A DNA stretch of 64,000 nt, taken from Gemmobacter megaterium (lineage in GTDB: Bacteria; Pseudomonadota; Alphaproteobacteria; Rhodobacterales; Rhodobacteraceae). The stretch is from NCBI RefSeq assembly GCF_900156815.1, contig NZ_FTOT01000011.1, positions 1 through 64,000 of the forward strand, given 5' to 3'. A program made the translations under genes and the position numbers. The notes beneath the pieces were generated by a model, which saw only the letters and a list, made by a program, of their open reading frames with translations, was not told the origin of the DNA and did not search any database. Of this stretch, positions 9,094 to 17,070 are shown in pieces (the stretch's first letter is position 1; each line of letters begins with the position of its first letter).

Positions 9094-10065
9094 TCAGCTC
9101 TCGTTGCTGGACAGCAGCCGGTCGAAATAGGCGATGGTCTCGGTCAGCCCCTCGCGCAGCGGCACCTGCGGGGTCCAGCCGAGCTTGTCCTGCGCCTGGG
9201 TGATGTCGGGGCGGCGCTGGCGCGGATCGTCCTGCGGCAGCGGCATGAACACCAGTTTCGAGCGTGAGCCGGTCAGTTCGAGCACCGCCTCGGCCAGTTC
9301 CAGCATGGAAAACTCGCCCGGATTGCCCAGGTTGACCGGCCCCGTCACCTCGTCGGGGCTGTCCATCAGCGCCAGAAAGCCGCGGATCAGGTCGGAATAG
9401 AAACAGAACGACCGCGTCTGCTGCCCGTCGCCAAAGATGGTGATATCCTCGCCCTTCAACGCCTGGACGATGAAATTCGACACCACGCGGCCATCCTGCG
9501 GATGCATCCGCGGCCCATAGGTGTTGAAGATCCGCGCCACCTTGATGCGCACCTTGTGCTGGCGGTGGTAGTCGAAGAACAGCGTCTCGGCACAGCGCTT
9601 GCCCTCGTCATAGCAGGATCGCGGGCCGATCGGGTTGACGTTGCCCCAATAGTCCTCGGTCTGCGGATGCACCGACGGATCGCCATAGACCTCGGAGGTC
9701 GAGGCCTGGAAAATCTTGGCCCGCGTCCGCTTGGCCAGGCCCAGCACGTTGATCGCGCCATGCACGCTGGTCTTGGTGGTCTGCACCGGGTCGAACTGGT
9801 AGTGGATCGGGCTGGCCGGGCAGGCCAGGTTGTAGATTTCATCCACCTCGACATAGAGCGGAAAGGTCACATCGTGGCGCATCAGCTCGAAATTCGAACG
9901 GTCGAGCAGATGGGCGATATTCGCGCGCCGTCCGGTAAAATAGTTGTCGACGCACAGCACCTCGTGCCCGGCCTCGACCAGCAGGTCGCACAGATGGCTG
10001 CCCAGGAACCCTGCCCCGCCCGTGACCAGAATGCGACGCGCCACGATGCTGGAGGCGGTGTTCAT
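9094..10065 (-). CDS. uxs: UDP-glucuronate decarboxylase (UDP-xylose synthase)
   Basis: This 323-aa extended short-chain dehydrogenase converts UDP-glucuronate to UDP-xylose. The NAD-binding loop [10 protein letters not shown] is at residues about 15-24, the family signature [12 protein letters not shown] follows near 85-96, and the catalytic YxxxK pair is in SCYDEGKR. The family-typical arginine segment [13 protein letters not shown] is present. The start at 10065 is supported by a GGAG motif 7 nt upstream; the open frame is longer but contains no better site. It heads the operon with the GT4 and GT2 genes. Its substrate would come from the UDP-glucose dehydrogenase at 30584-31750, so the two enzymes together build a UDP-xylose supply within the window. 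Confidence 0.92.
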   Translation of the reverse strand: MNTASSIVARRILVTGGAGFLGSHLCDLLVEAGHEVLCVDNYFTGRRANIAHLLDRSNFELMRHDVTFPLYVEVDEIYNLACPASPIHYQFDPVQTTKTSVHGAINVLGLAKRTRAKIFQASTSEVYGDPSVHPQTEDYWGNVNPIGPRSCYDEGKRCAETLFFDYHRQHKVRIKVARIFNTYGPRMHPQDGRVVSNFIVQALKGEDITIFGDGQQTRSFCFYSDLIRGFLALMDSPDEVTGPVNLGNPGEFSMLELAEAVLELTGSRSKLVFMPLPQDDPRQRRPDITQAQDKLGWTPQVPLREGLTETIAYFDRLLSSNES

Positions 10066-10174
10066 CTTCAATCTCCACTTGAAAAAACCGGGGCCTGTCC
10101 ATCGTGTCAGGCAGAACTGGCCTGGATGCGCCCCGCCTGTTGATAGGCAGCCTGCCCGCACCCGTCAAGTTGAC

Positions 10175-10208
10175 CCGGCCCTGTGCGGTCTTGCGCACAG
10201 GGCCGGGC
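10175..10208 (-). terminator. Strong hairpin downstream of the 946-aa beta-helix gene
   Basis: A perfect 14-bp inverted repeat (10175-10188 with 10195-10208, 6-nt loop) lies 5 bp beyond the stop of the minus-strand gene at 10214-13054. It is followed on the minus strand by a short TCAACTT run. It should end that transcript and insulate the uxs operon promoter region at 10066-10174. The T-tract is weak, so this is a call from stem strength and position. Confidence 0.7.
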
Positions 10209-10213
10209 CTGGA

Positions 10214-13054
10214 TCAGCTGAGCAGGGCCGTCGGCACCGGCTGATAGTCCTCGAGGAAGCTGAACTGGTCGCCCAGGCGGAAGTCATGCACCTCGCCATC
10301 GAAGAAGCGGTTCCAGGCGGTGCCGATCGTCCAGCCAGAGGCATAGCTGCCGCTGGCGCCGGGTGCGGCCATGGTGAAATCGACATCCTGCAGATCCATC
10401 ACCACCGCGCCGTCCAGCACGACCTGAAGCCGGTCATCGACCGTATCCAGCAGGACCGTGGCCCGGTGCGGCGCGCCGTCGATCTCCAGCCCCTTGACCG
10501 CAAAGTTCCTGAAGCCGTTGTCGGCGGTGGCCACCGTGACCATCAGCGAATCTTCGTTCACCGTCAGGCCGATCTTCTGGTGGTTCCAGATCAGCCGCTG
10601 TTCGCCCGCCGCCTCGGGATCGCGCGAGAAATCCACCGAAAAACCGATGGCGGTGGCGGATTTCAGGTCGCCGAACTGTTGCAGGACGGCATAGTCCTTG
10701 TCGCCATCCAGCACCAGCCAGGCGCCAGAGGCATCGCTGGCCACCCTGGCATCGTCGCGCAGGGCGCTGCCTTTCAGCCCGGCAATATCCACGACATGGC
10801 CTGTCCAGCCCGCCTCGTGCAGCGGGGCCGCCGATGCGTTGCCCCCGGTCACCGGCGGTTCCACCTGCGGCGGGTCCGCGGGTTTGGCAGGCGTCGGGGT
10901 CACGACCGCCTCGTCCTCGGGCTGGTCCGGTTCGAAGGTGACAGACGAGGTCAGCACCAGCCGGTCGGGCGATTCCGAGGTTGGCGGATCCAGGGGGCGC
11001 GGCACCACCACGCTGTCCGACTGGCCGGTATAATCCTCGACATCCACCATGATGTCGAAGGCGGTGATCTTGCCGACGAAATTGGCCTTGCCCCAGGCAT
11101 TGCCAAAGGCCAGGCCTTCGAAGACGCCGGTGGGCAGGGTGCCGTCGACCGCCATCGAGGTGGTCGCCTTGCCATCCACCGTGACCGACAGCTTGCCGTC
11201 GACAAAGCGGATCACGACATCATGCGCCTTGCCGTCGCTGACATTCACCCCGGTATCGGAGCGCAGGATGACGGCCTTGCCCTCGGTGTTCGACATCTGG
11301 AAATTGATCTGGCCCGCGCTGTTCACCGTGGTGACCATGGCGCCATGCATCCGGAACACCTCGCCGAAGTTTCCGGCCTTGTCGGCTTGCAGGCTGAAGG
11401 CGATCTCGAAATCGTCCGAGCCGCGCAACTCGCGCGTGGCCGAAGAGGCGACCCGTGCCGCAACCCCGGTGCTGCCCAGTTTCAGCGCCCCGTCCAGACT
11501 GGCCGCCAGCGGATCGAATGTGGTTTCCTGCCCGTATCCAAAGGCGGTGAAGGCCCCCTTGGCCGCGTCGAAGGACAGCATGGCATTGCCCGACAGGCCC
11601 AGCCCGATATCCGACGACAGGCTGCGCCCATCGCTCAGCTTGATGGTCAGGGTGGCGGTGTACTGCCCGCCTTCGGCAAAGCTGTGCGCCACCACCGGCC
11701 CCGAGGCCGTGGTGCCATCGCTGAAGGTCCAGAGAAACTGTGCCGCCGCCTTGCCCAGCAGATCGGCCGCCAGGCTGGCGTCGAACAGCCGCGCCGACCC
11801 GTCGCCCTCCACCTTGGCCACATCGAACAGCGGCTGCGACTTGGCCAGCGCGGGGTCGAACTGCGTCAGCGACGATCCGGCCCCCAGCAGATCCACCATG
11901 CCGCCGGGCTTGGCCACGAAGGCATGGGCGCTGCCGGTGTCAAGCAGGGTCGAGTTGATGAAGACATCGCCATAATAGCCCGGCGCATAGGGATTGCTGT
12001 CCTGGATGAAGGCATTCATCTTCACCACCCAGCCAGGCTGCGCATCATGGCCCGAGATGTTGGACGTGATGTTGCCGGTGATCTCGACATTCTCGGCGGT
12101 GCGCTTGACGTTGATCGCCGGGGTCCACAGGCCGCTGCCGGTGTCCTTGGTGTTGCCGCTGTCCGACACCCGGATCAACGAGTTGTTGCGGATGGTCAGC
12201 CCATCGGCCTCGCCCACAGTGATGCCGTGGATATGGCTGTTGTAGATCGTGTTGTTCTCGATCAGGACATTCTTGTAATACATGTCCTTTCCGCCGCCCT
12301 GGCTGTCGACCACCTCGTTGCGCATGAAGATCGACTGGGTCCAGGATCCGTCGGCGATGTCGAGGATGTTGTCGCGGATCACGATGTCGGTCGAGGGCCG
12401 CTTGGTGCCGTTGGTCCAGAACTGGATCATGTCGGCATGATCCTTGGAATCGCGCGAGGCGCGGAAGCTGTGGATATGGTTGCCCTCGATCTCCACGCCC
12501 TGCACGGCGACGAAGTTCATCCCGTCCGAGCGGATGTCATGCACCTCGTTGCCGGTGATGGCGACATCATAGGAATAGCTGACGACCAGACCGCGGTGCC
12601 AGCTGTGGAATTCGTTGCCATCCAGGGTCATGCCGGTGGTGCTGGTGACGGTCAGGCCGACCGCGGTGCCAAAGCCATCCGCCAGTTCCGAGATGCCCTG
12701 GGCCACATCGCCGCGGAATTCGCTGTCGAGGATCTGGATGTTGCTGCTGTTCTGCACGACGAAGGGACTGTTCTTGATCGTGTCGCCGGCGGCAAAGCGG
12801 TAGTCGAACACCACCCCCTGCAAGACGACATTCTCGGCGCCATCCAGGTTCATCTTGCCGAACGAGGCCGGATTGTCCGGATCGGCCGAGGTGATGGTGA
12901 CATCCGAGGGGAACTTGATGTCGTAGCCCGACTTGCTGTTGAGCGTGAGCCGTTCGTAATGCCCCGGTTCCAGCAGAATGGTTTCGCCGCCCTTCGCCTT
13001 GGCCAGGGCCGCGTGCAGCTGTTCAAGGGTCGACACGAGGATCGTTGCAGACAT
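10214..13054 (-). CDS. Large beta-helix protein with PKD and two LamG-like domains, no signal peptide
   Basis: This 946-aa protein starts at 13054 (GGAG 7 nt upstream) with MSATILVSTLEQLHAAL and has no signal peptide. Residues about 20-340 are a right-handed parallel beta-helix with many asparagine turns; about 430-490 is a PKD-like domain (FLWTFSDGTTASGP); about 525-690 is a LamG/concanavalin-like domain; a proline/glutamate-rich linker spans about 690-750; a second LamG-like domain ends the protein. It is a paralogue of the 725-aa protein at 481-2658, which does have a signal peptide. Lack of a leader, an acidic repetitive make-up and a type I secretion system 2.4 kb away suggest type I export (inference). 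A role as lyase, epimerase or glycan-binding matrix protein is plausible. Confidence 0.85.
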   Translation of the reverse strand: MSATILVSTLEQLHAALAKAKGGETILLEPGHYERLTLNSKSGYDIKFPSDVTITSADPDNPASFGKMNLDGAENVVLQGVVFDYRFAAGDTIKNSPFVVQNSSNIQILDSEFRGDVAQGISELADGFGTAVGLTVTSTTGMTLDGNEFHSWHRGLVVSYSYDVAITGNEVHDIRSDGMNFVAVQGVEIEGNHIHSFRASRDSKDHADMIQFWTNGTKRPSTDIVIRDNILDIADGSWTQSIFMRNEVVDSQGGGKDMYYKNVLIENNTIYNSHIHGITVGEADGLTIRNNSLIRVSDSGNTKDTGSGLWTPAINVKRTAENVEITGNITSNISGHDAQPGWVVKMNAFIQDSNPYAPGYYGDVFINSTLLDTGSAHAFVAKPGGMVDLLGAGSSLTQFDPALAKSQPLFDVAKVEGDGSARLFDASLAADLLGKAAAQFLWTFSDGTTASGPVVAHSFAEGGQYTATLTIKLSDGRSLSSDIGLGLSGNAMLSFDAAKGAFTAFGYGQETTFDPLAASLDGALKLGSTGVAARVASSATRELRGSDDFEIAFSLQADKAGNFGEVFRMHGAMVTTVNSAGQINFQMSNTEGKAVILRSDTGVNVSDGKAHDVVIRFVDGKLSVTVDGKATTSMAVDGTLPTGVFEGLAFGNAWGKANFVGKITAFDIMVDVEDYTGQSDSVVVPRPLDPPTSESPDRLVLTSSVTFEPDQPEDEAVVTPTPAKPADPPQVEPPVTGGNASAAPLHEAGWTGHVVDIAGLKGSALRDDARVASDASGAWLVLDGDKDYAVLQQFGDLKSATAIGFSVDFSRDPEAAGEQRLIWNHQKIGLTVNEDSLMVTVATADNGFRNFAVKGLEIDGAPHRATVLLDTVDDRLQVVLDGAVVMDLQDVDFTMAAPGASGSYASGWTIGTAWNRFFDGEVHDFRLGDQFSFLEDYQPVPTALLS

Positions 13055-13387
13055 GTGGGACTCCGGCGGAAAGCGCAAGACTGGTTTGCCCCACAGATCG
13101 GCAATGAATCCGGTCCCGCTGGGGCGGGCGATGGGCAGAACTGTGGCAAAAGGCTGGAATGCGAAAGAAAACTGTGCCTGTATCCGGCAGGCGACAGGTC
13201 AGGGCCCGTATGATTGCAAGCTTTCGTCCTTACGACCAACATGCAGATCGTGCGCCATCAGCCGATGGGTAACGGAGGTCTGGCTACCCATCCTGAAGAA
13301 CTTGGGCGACTCCGTGGTAGCCGCGACTACGTGGATCGGCGACACGAGACATGAGGTGGAGCACCTCACGCACCGCCAGTCATCTGT
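13055..13387. other. Intergenic, 333 bp, no gene seen
   Basis: This stretch lies upstream of the minus-strand beta-helix gene and downstream of the minus-strand acyltransferase. GC content falls towards the acyltransferase side. It must carry the beta-helix promoter. I found no convincing -10/-35 pair, hairpin or conserved short ORF; the small open frames here have no ribosome-binding site and resemble nothing I recognise. Confidence 0.5.
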
Positions 13388-14443
13388 TCAGCCCAAATCC
13401 GTTCGCAGCGGGGCTGCCCGCTTTGTAACACGCAGGGCAGGCTCCTCAATAAAATGCCATGAGAGGATCGCCAAAACCAGGCTCACAGGAAAAGAAATGG
13501 CAATATTCGTCAGAGGTTCTTGAGGGCCCACCAACCAGACAGCCAACCCCTGAATGGGGAACGCATAGATGTAGAGACCATATGAGTAATCCCCAACGCG
13601 GTTGTAATGGCGTAGCCCCCCCCTCGGTACATAGGCAATCCAAAATGTAACGTAGCTAACGGCAAGCACGAATACGGGGTACGCAAGGACTCCGGAGCGC
13701 AGAGTGCTCGCGGCCAACACAAGCGCGATAGCAAGAGGCATCGATAGGACTAGCCGGTCACGCCAGACCCAAAAGGCCACCCCGATCATGAACGGTAGAG
13801 AAAGTTGGCGGGCCGCCATGAGTCTTGGATGAACCTTCACTTCGACGAGTTCAGGCAGCACCCAGATCGCCGCATATAGGATCAGAACGCCCACCATGGC
13901 CCGCTGGCGTCGAAGCAATCCAAGGACTCCGATGAAGAAAACCAAGCAATAGCAAAGAACTTCATGAATCAACGTCCAGATCGACCCCTCGACCATAGGG
14001 TAAGGGTTGCCTTGGAATACACCCGGCAATGTGTACTGCGGAAACACAAGGGTCGTGTTGCGTACCAAAAAGGCCATCACATCAGGGTGCGACAGATACT
14101 GTGATAGCGGAAGCTCCGTGACAACAGGGCCCATGATCAAAGCGACGAGCAGTAGAGATACCAGTAGCCCTGGGAAAAGCCGCAAGGTCCGAGCCAGCAG
14201 AAAGGCGCGTAGCGAGGAGCGGCGCTCAAAACTTGCTGCGATCAGAAAGCCGGAAATGGCGAAAAAAATGTAGACAGCAATGGACCCCAAGGCATGCCCG
14301 GTCACACCAGACAAGGGCTGTATGGCATCCGGCCCTAGCGCTATCGGCCAGGCATGAGAGACCAGAACTGCGGATGCCGCAATAAATCGTATAAGATTCA
14401 AGTTATTGTCACGACCTCTGGCGACTTCTGCAAGCACATACAT
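13388..14443 (-). CDS. Acyltransferase 3 family membrane protein (OafA-like)
   Basis: This 351-aa protein has about ten transmembrane segments and the N-terminal signature of acyltransferase-3 enzymes, RDNNLNLIRFIAASAVLVSH, with the functionally important histidine in SHAW. Members O-acylate (often O-acetylate) membrane-linked sugars of capsules, O-antigens or exopolysaccharides. A second typical segment, SFFIEEP-like SWHFIEEPALR, closes the protein. The start at 14443 (MYVLAEVARGRDNN) fits the family; the open frame extends 42 codons further without a plausible ribosome-binding site. GC content is visibly lower than in the flanking genes (many AAA, ATA and TTA-type codons), which suggests a separate origin. 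It stands alone on this strand. Confidence 0.87.
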   Translation of the reverse strand: MYVLAEVARGRDNNLNLIRFIAASAVLVSHAWPIALGPDAIQPLSGVTGHALGSIAVYIFFAISGFLIAASFERRSSLRAFLLARTLRLFPGLLVSLLLVALIMGPVVTELPLSQYLSHPDVMAFLVRNTTLVFPQYTLPGVFQGNPYPMVEGSIWTLIHEVLCYCLVFFIGVLGLLRRQRAMVGVLILYAAIWVLPELVEVKVHPRLMAARQLSLPFMIGVAFWVWRDRLVLSMPLAIALVLAASTLRSGVLAYPVFVLAVSYVTFWIAYVPRGGLRHYNRVGDYSYGLYIYAFPIQGLAVWLVGPQEPLTNIAISFPVSLVLAILSWHFIEEPALRVTKRAAPLRTDLG

Positions 14444-14745
14444 GACCAGAATACCTGCCTTTGAGTTACGTTCCAGAAACCACACCCAAGGATCGGGGAA
14501 ACCGGGTGGGATCCGCAAGAGCCCACGACGCGCAGCCCGCCCCATCGCATCTGAACGGTCGCCACGCAAGGCGCGTCACGTACGAATCACTGCGGCCGCT
14601 AGGGCGTGAGCCACGGAGCCGTCGCGGGCCCGGAATTGTCAACATTTACAGGAAATTTCAGCAACTGCCTGCGAATCGGGACAGATTGTCCTGTTTTCCG
14701 AAACAGACCGCCCCGCGAAGCCGCGCATCTTAACCTTCGTAAAGA

Positions 14746-14773
14746 TTTGCCTTGAGTTTGCCATGTTTTTGCC
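14746..14773 (+). promoter_or_regulatory. Three TTTGCC hexamers at exact 11-bp spacing (putative operator)
   Basis: TTTGCC occurs at 14746-14751, 14757-14762 and 14768-14773, so successive copies are exactly 11 bp apart, on one face of the helix. Tandem direct repeats with 11-bp period are the binding pattern of OmpR/PhoB-type response regulators. The array lies about 85-110 bp before the start codon of the VPLPA-CTERM gene at 14856. That a regulator binds here is inference. Confidence 0.5.
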
Positions 14774-14794
14774 CCAATTATTACAGGTGAAAAA

Positions 14795-14828
14795 GACGGC
14801 GATTGCCGTCGGCCGGATGTGCATCCGG
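14795..14828 (+). promoter_or_regulatory. Two tandem hairpins in the leader of the VPLPA-CTERM gene
   Basis: GACGGC-GATT-GCCGTC (14795-14810) is followed 2 bp later by CCGGATG-TG-CATCCGG (14813-14828). Both stems are perfect and they end 27 bp before the ATG at 14856. They could stabilise the mRNA, pause transcription, or be protein-binding palindromes on DNA. No T-tract follows, so a terminator is unlikely. Confidence 0.5.
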
Positions 14829-14855
14829 AGTTTGATCAGGTGGTAGGAGTACGGA

Positions 14856-15434
14856 ATGTCTTACATGAAAAAGATTTCGGTAACCTGTGCTGCGGCCGTT
14901 CTGGCCGCCGGGTTTGCTGTCGAGAGTGCCCAGGCGGCAACCATCTGGGCAACCCAGGTGGATGATTTCACCGCAGGCACCGGACCGATCCCGGTCAACC
15001 GCGCCGACCCGCTCAATGCCCTGGGCGCGCCGGATGGGGAAATGGTGGCACTTGGCTTCGGCGGCGAACTGGTCGTCAGCTTTGGCCGTCTGTTCCAGAG
15101 CCCCGGCAAACTGTTCGAGATCACCTTCGGCAAGACCGACAACCACATCGAGATCGCGGAAATTTTCGCCGGGTTCGGCGGTGTGTTCCAGTCGGTCGCC
15201 ACGATCGACAACAGCTCGGCCGCAGGCGTGGCCGGTGCGACCTTCACCTTTGCCGGCATCTTCGACCAGATCAAGATCGTCGACATCTCGCCCATGGCCG
15301 GTGGCAGCGTCAACGGCTTTGACGTCGATGCCGTCGGCGTGACCCCGGCGCCGATCCCGCTGCCGGCCGGTGGCCTGCTGCTGGTCACCGCCCTTGGTGG
15401 TCTGGCCCTGACGCGCCGCCGCAAATCGGCCTGA
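14856..15434 (+). CDS. Small VPLPA-CTERM surface protein
   Basis: This 192-aa protein has a signal peptide (MKKISVTCAAAVLAAGFAVESAQA, residues 4-27) and the C-terminal tripartite signal IPLPAG, a hydrophobic helix (LLLVTALGGLALT) and RRRKSA, the VPLPA-CTERM pattern processed by an XrtD-like exosortase. The mature part (about 130 aa) looks like a beta-rich domain with no Cys and no catalytic motif. The gene has its own leader with phased repeats and hairpins and its own strong terminator, so it is probably monocistronic and well expressed. It sits beside the type I secretion operon but, with a signal peptide, should not be its substrate. Confidence 0.82.
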   Translation: MSYMKKISVTCAAAVLAAGFAVESAQAATIWATQVDDFTAGTGPIPVNRADPLNALGAPDGEMVALGFGGELVVSFGRLFQSPGKLFEITFGKTDNHIEIAEIFAGFGGVFQSVATIDNSSAAGVAGATFTFAGIFDQIKIVDISPMAGGSVNGFDVDAVGVTPAPIPLPAGGLLLVTALGGLALTRRRKSA

Positions 15435-15461
15435 GCCGGTCGCAGACCCGCTTTCGATACC

Positions 15462-15481
15462 AGGGCGCCTTCGGGCGCCCT
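15462..15481. terminator. Bidirectional rho-independent terminator with UUCG loop
   Basis: AGGGCGCC-TTCG-GGCGCCCT is a perfect 8-bp stem with the very stable TTCG tetraloop, followed by GTTGTCATTT on the plus strand. It lies between the convergent VPLPA-CTERM gene (ends 15434) and the TolC-like gene (ends 15486) and probably serves the plus strand primarily. Confidence 0.85.
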
Positions 15482-15485
15482 GTTG

Positions 15486-16892
15486 TCATTTCGGCATCTG
15501 GCCCGCCGGTCCGGGCTCGGCGCCATGCCCCGCCCCCAGACGCAGGTTCAGCACCACAAAGGCCTGGGCCTGACGGTGGCGCAATTCGGCCAGCGCGGTT
15601 TCGGACTGGGCCAGCGCGGTTTCGGCCTCGATCATCTCGCTCAGCGTCGCATCCCCGCTTTCAAAGACCGTCCGGGTCAGGCCACGGGCCTCGCGGTACA
15701 GTTGGGCGGCACGGCCCGCTGGTCCCAGCGATTGCGACACCGCCCGATAGTCGATCAGGGCGTTTTCCACCTCGAGCACGGCTTGCAGCACGCGGGCGGT
15801 CCAGGCGGCATGGGCCTCGTGCACGGCGGCCTGCCGGGCGCGCAGCGTGGCCTGCCCGGTTGCAGCGCCCGAGACCGGCAGTTGCAGCGCCGGACCGATG
15901 AAATATTCGGCCCGCCGCGTGGCCACCGGCAGGGCCGACAGCGAAATCGTCCCGCTGAGCGACAGGCGCGGGTACAGCGCGGCGCGGGCCATGTCCACCT
16001 CGGCCAGGGCGGCATAATAGGCCTGTTCGGCGCCGCGGATATCGGGGCGGTTGCGCAACAGATCGGCCGGAATGCCCACATCAGGGCGCAGCCCCGGACG
16101 CGGCACCGCCACCACCGGGCGCAGATCCAGCGGCAACTGGCCCGGCTGCTGACCGGCCAGCACGGCGATCTCGTTGATCCGCGCGGTGATCGCGGCCTGG
16201 GCTCCGGGCAGTTGCGCCTCGATCTCGGCGACGCGGGCCGAGGTGCGCGCCATGTCGATCCGGGTGGCGGCCTCGGCATCGGCCATGGTGCGCACCATGG
16301 CCAGGGTCTGGCGGCGGCTGGCCAGTTCCTGACGGCGCTGCACCAGAAGCTGCTGGCGCAACCGCAGATCCAGATAGGCCTCGGCCAGCGAGGACAGCAC
16401 CAGAAGGCGGGCGGCATCGCGGTCGGCCTCGGCGCCCAGCAGACGCGCCTCGGCCGCGCGACGCCCTGCACGCTGGCCGCCATGGGGATCGAACAGCCAT
16501 TCCAGCCCCAGCACCGCATCGGCCCGGCGCTGGCCGGGGCCGGTATCCGCCCCGCCAAACCCTGCCTCGACCTGCCCGCTGCGCGACAGTTGCCCCGGCA
16601 CGGCGGCGCGTTCGGCCTCGGCCCGTTCGACCCGGTGGCGGGCCGCCACCAGCGTCAGGTTTTCGCGCAACGCCAGATCCACCAGCCGGTTCAGCGCCGG
16701 ATCCTGCAACCGCAGCCACCAGCGGTCATTGGCCAACAGCACCGGCGCACCCGCCGAGGCCCCGCGCCAGCCCTTGGCAAAGGGAAAGGTCGGCGCGGTC
16801 GGATCCTGTGACGGCGTACAGGCCCCCAGAGCCAGCGCCACAAGGAACGCCAACGCAGGGGCCGGGCGGCCGGTCCTTGCCGATCGGGTCAT
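15486..16892 (-). CDS. Outer-membrane efflux lipoprotein (NodT/TolC family)
   Basis: This 468-aa protein starts at 16892 with a lipoprotein signal peptide (ALAFLVALALGAC, lipobox LGAC) and contains the duplicated helical-barrel domain of the TolC/OEP family (long Ala/Leu/Arg-rich helices with RPDIRGAEQAYYAALAEVD in the first repeat junction, as in NodT-type proteins). It would form the outer-membrane channel of the type I secretion system encoded just upstream (18387-20264 ATPase, 17071-18390 adaptor), with a 178-bp gap to the adaptor gene. The ribosome-binding site is weak. Because it is of the lipoprotein NodT type rather than classical TolC, a dedicated export channel is likely. Confidence 0.85.
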   Translation of the reverse strand: MTRSARTGRPAPALAFLVALALGACTPSQDPTAPTFPFAKGWRGASAGAPVLLANDRWWLRLQDPALNRLVDLALRENLTLVAARHRVERAEAERAAVPGQLSRSGQVEAGFGGADTGPGQRRADAVLGLEWLFDPHGGQRAGRRAAEARLLGAEADRDAARLLVLSSLAEAYLDLRLRQQLLVQRRQELASRRQTLAMVRTMADAEAATRIDMARTSARVAEIEAQLPGAQAAITARINEIAVLAGQQPGQLPLDLRPVVAVPRPGLRPDVGIPADLLRNRPDIRGAEQAYYAALAEVDMARAALYPRLSLSGTISLSALPVATRRAEYFIGPALQLPVSGAATGQATLRARQAAVHEAHAAWTARVLQAVLEVENALIDYRAVSQSLGPAGRAAQLYREARGLTRTVFESGDATLSEMIEAETALAQSETALAELRHRQAQAFVVLNLRLGAGHGAEPGPAGQMPK

Positions 16893-17070
16893 GAAATCGC
16901 CTGCCGTGCTCTGCTCGTGATATCTGGTCGGGACCCAAGGGCCGGGTCGCGCCAGGTGTTTTGCCGCAAAGGATGCCTGCGATGCCCGTACCGCACAAGG
17001 CGCAAGGCAGGAACCGCCGGATTTGCCCGGCGATCTGTGCCTTGCAGGTCGCAACTGGGCCGGGGCGGGC

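Larger units (their letters stand above)
14444..14855. other. Intergenic and leader region, 412 bp, with regulatory structure
   Basis: This is the divergent region between the acyltransferase (minus) and a VPLPA-CTERM gene (plus). From about 14635 to 14855 it is AT-rich for this window. It holds three phased TTTGCC repeats and two tandem hairpins, listed separately, and a ribosome-binding site (TAGGAG) just before 14856. The part at 14444-14634 shows nothing I can name. Confidence 0.6.

Noticed and set aside
9944-13213. A 1089-aa plus-strand open frame
   Set aside because: It is antisense to the beta-helix gene at 10214-13054, whose minus-strand start has a ribosome-binding site and whose protein has clear motifs. 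The high GC content keeps antisense frames open.
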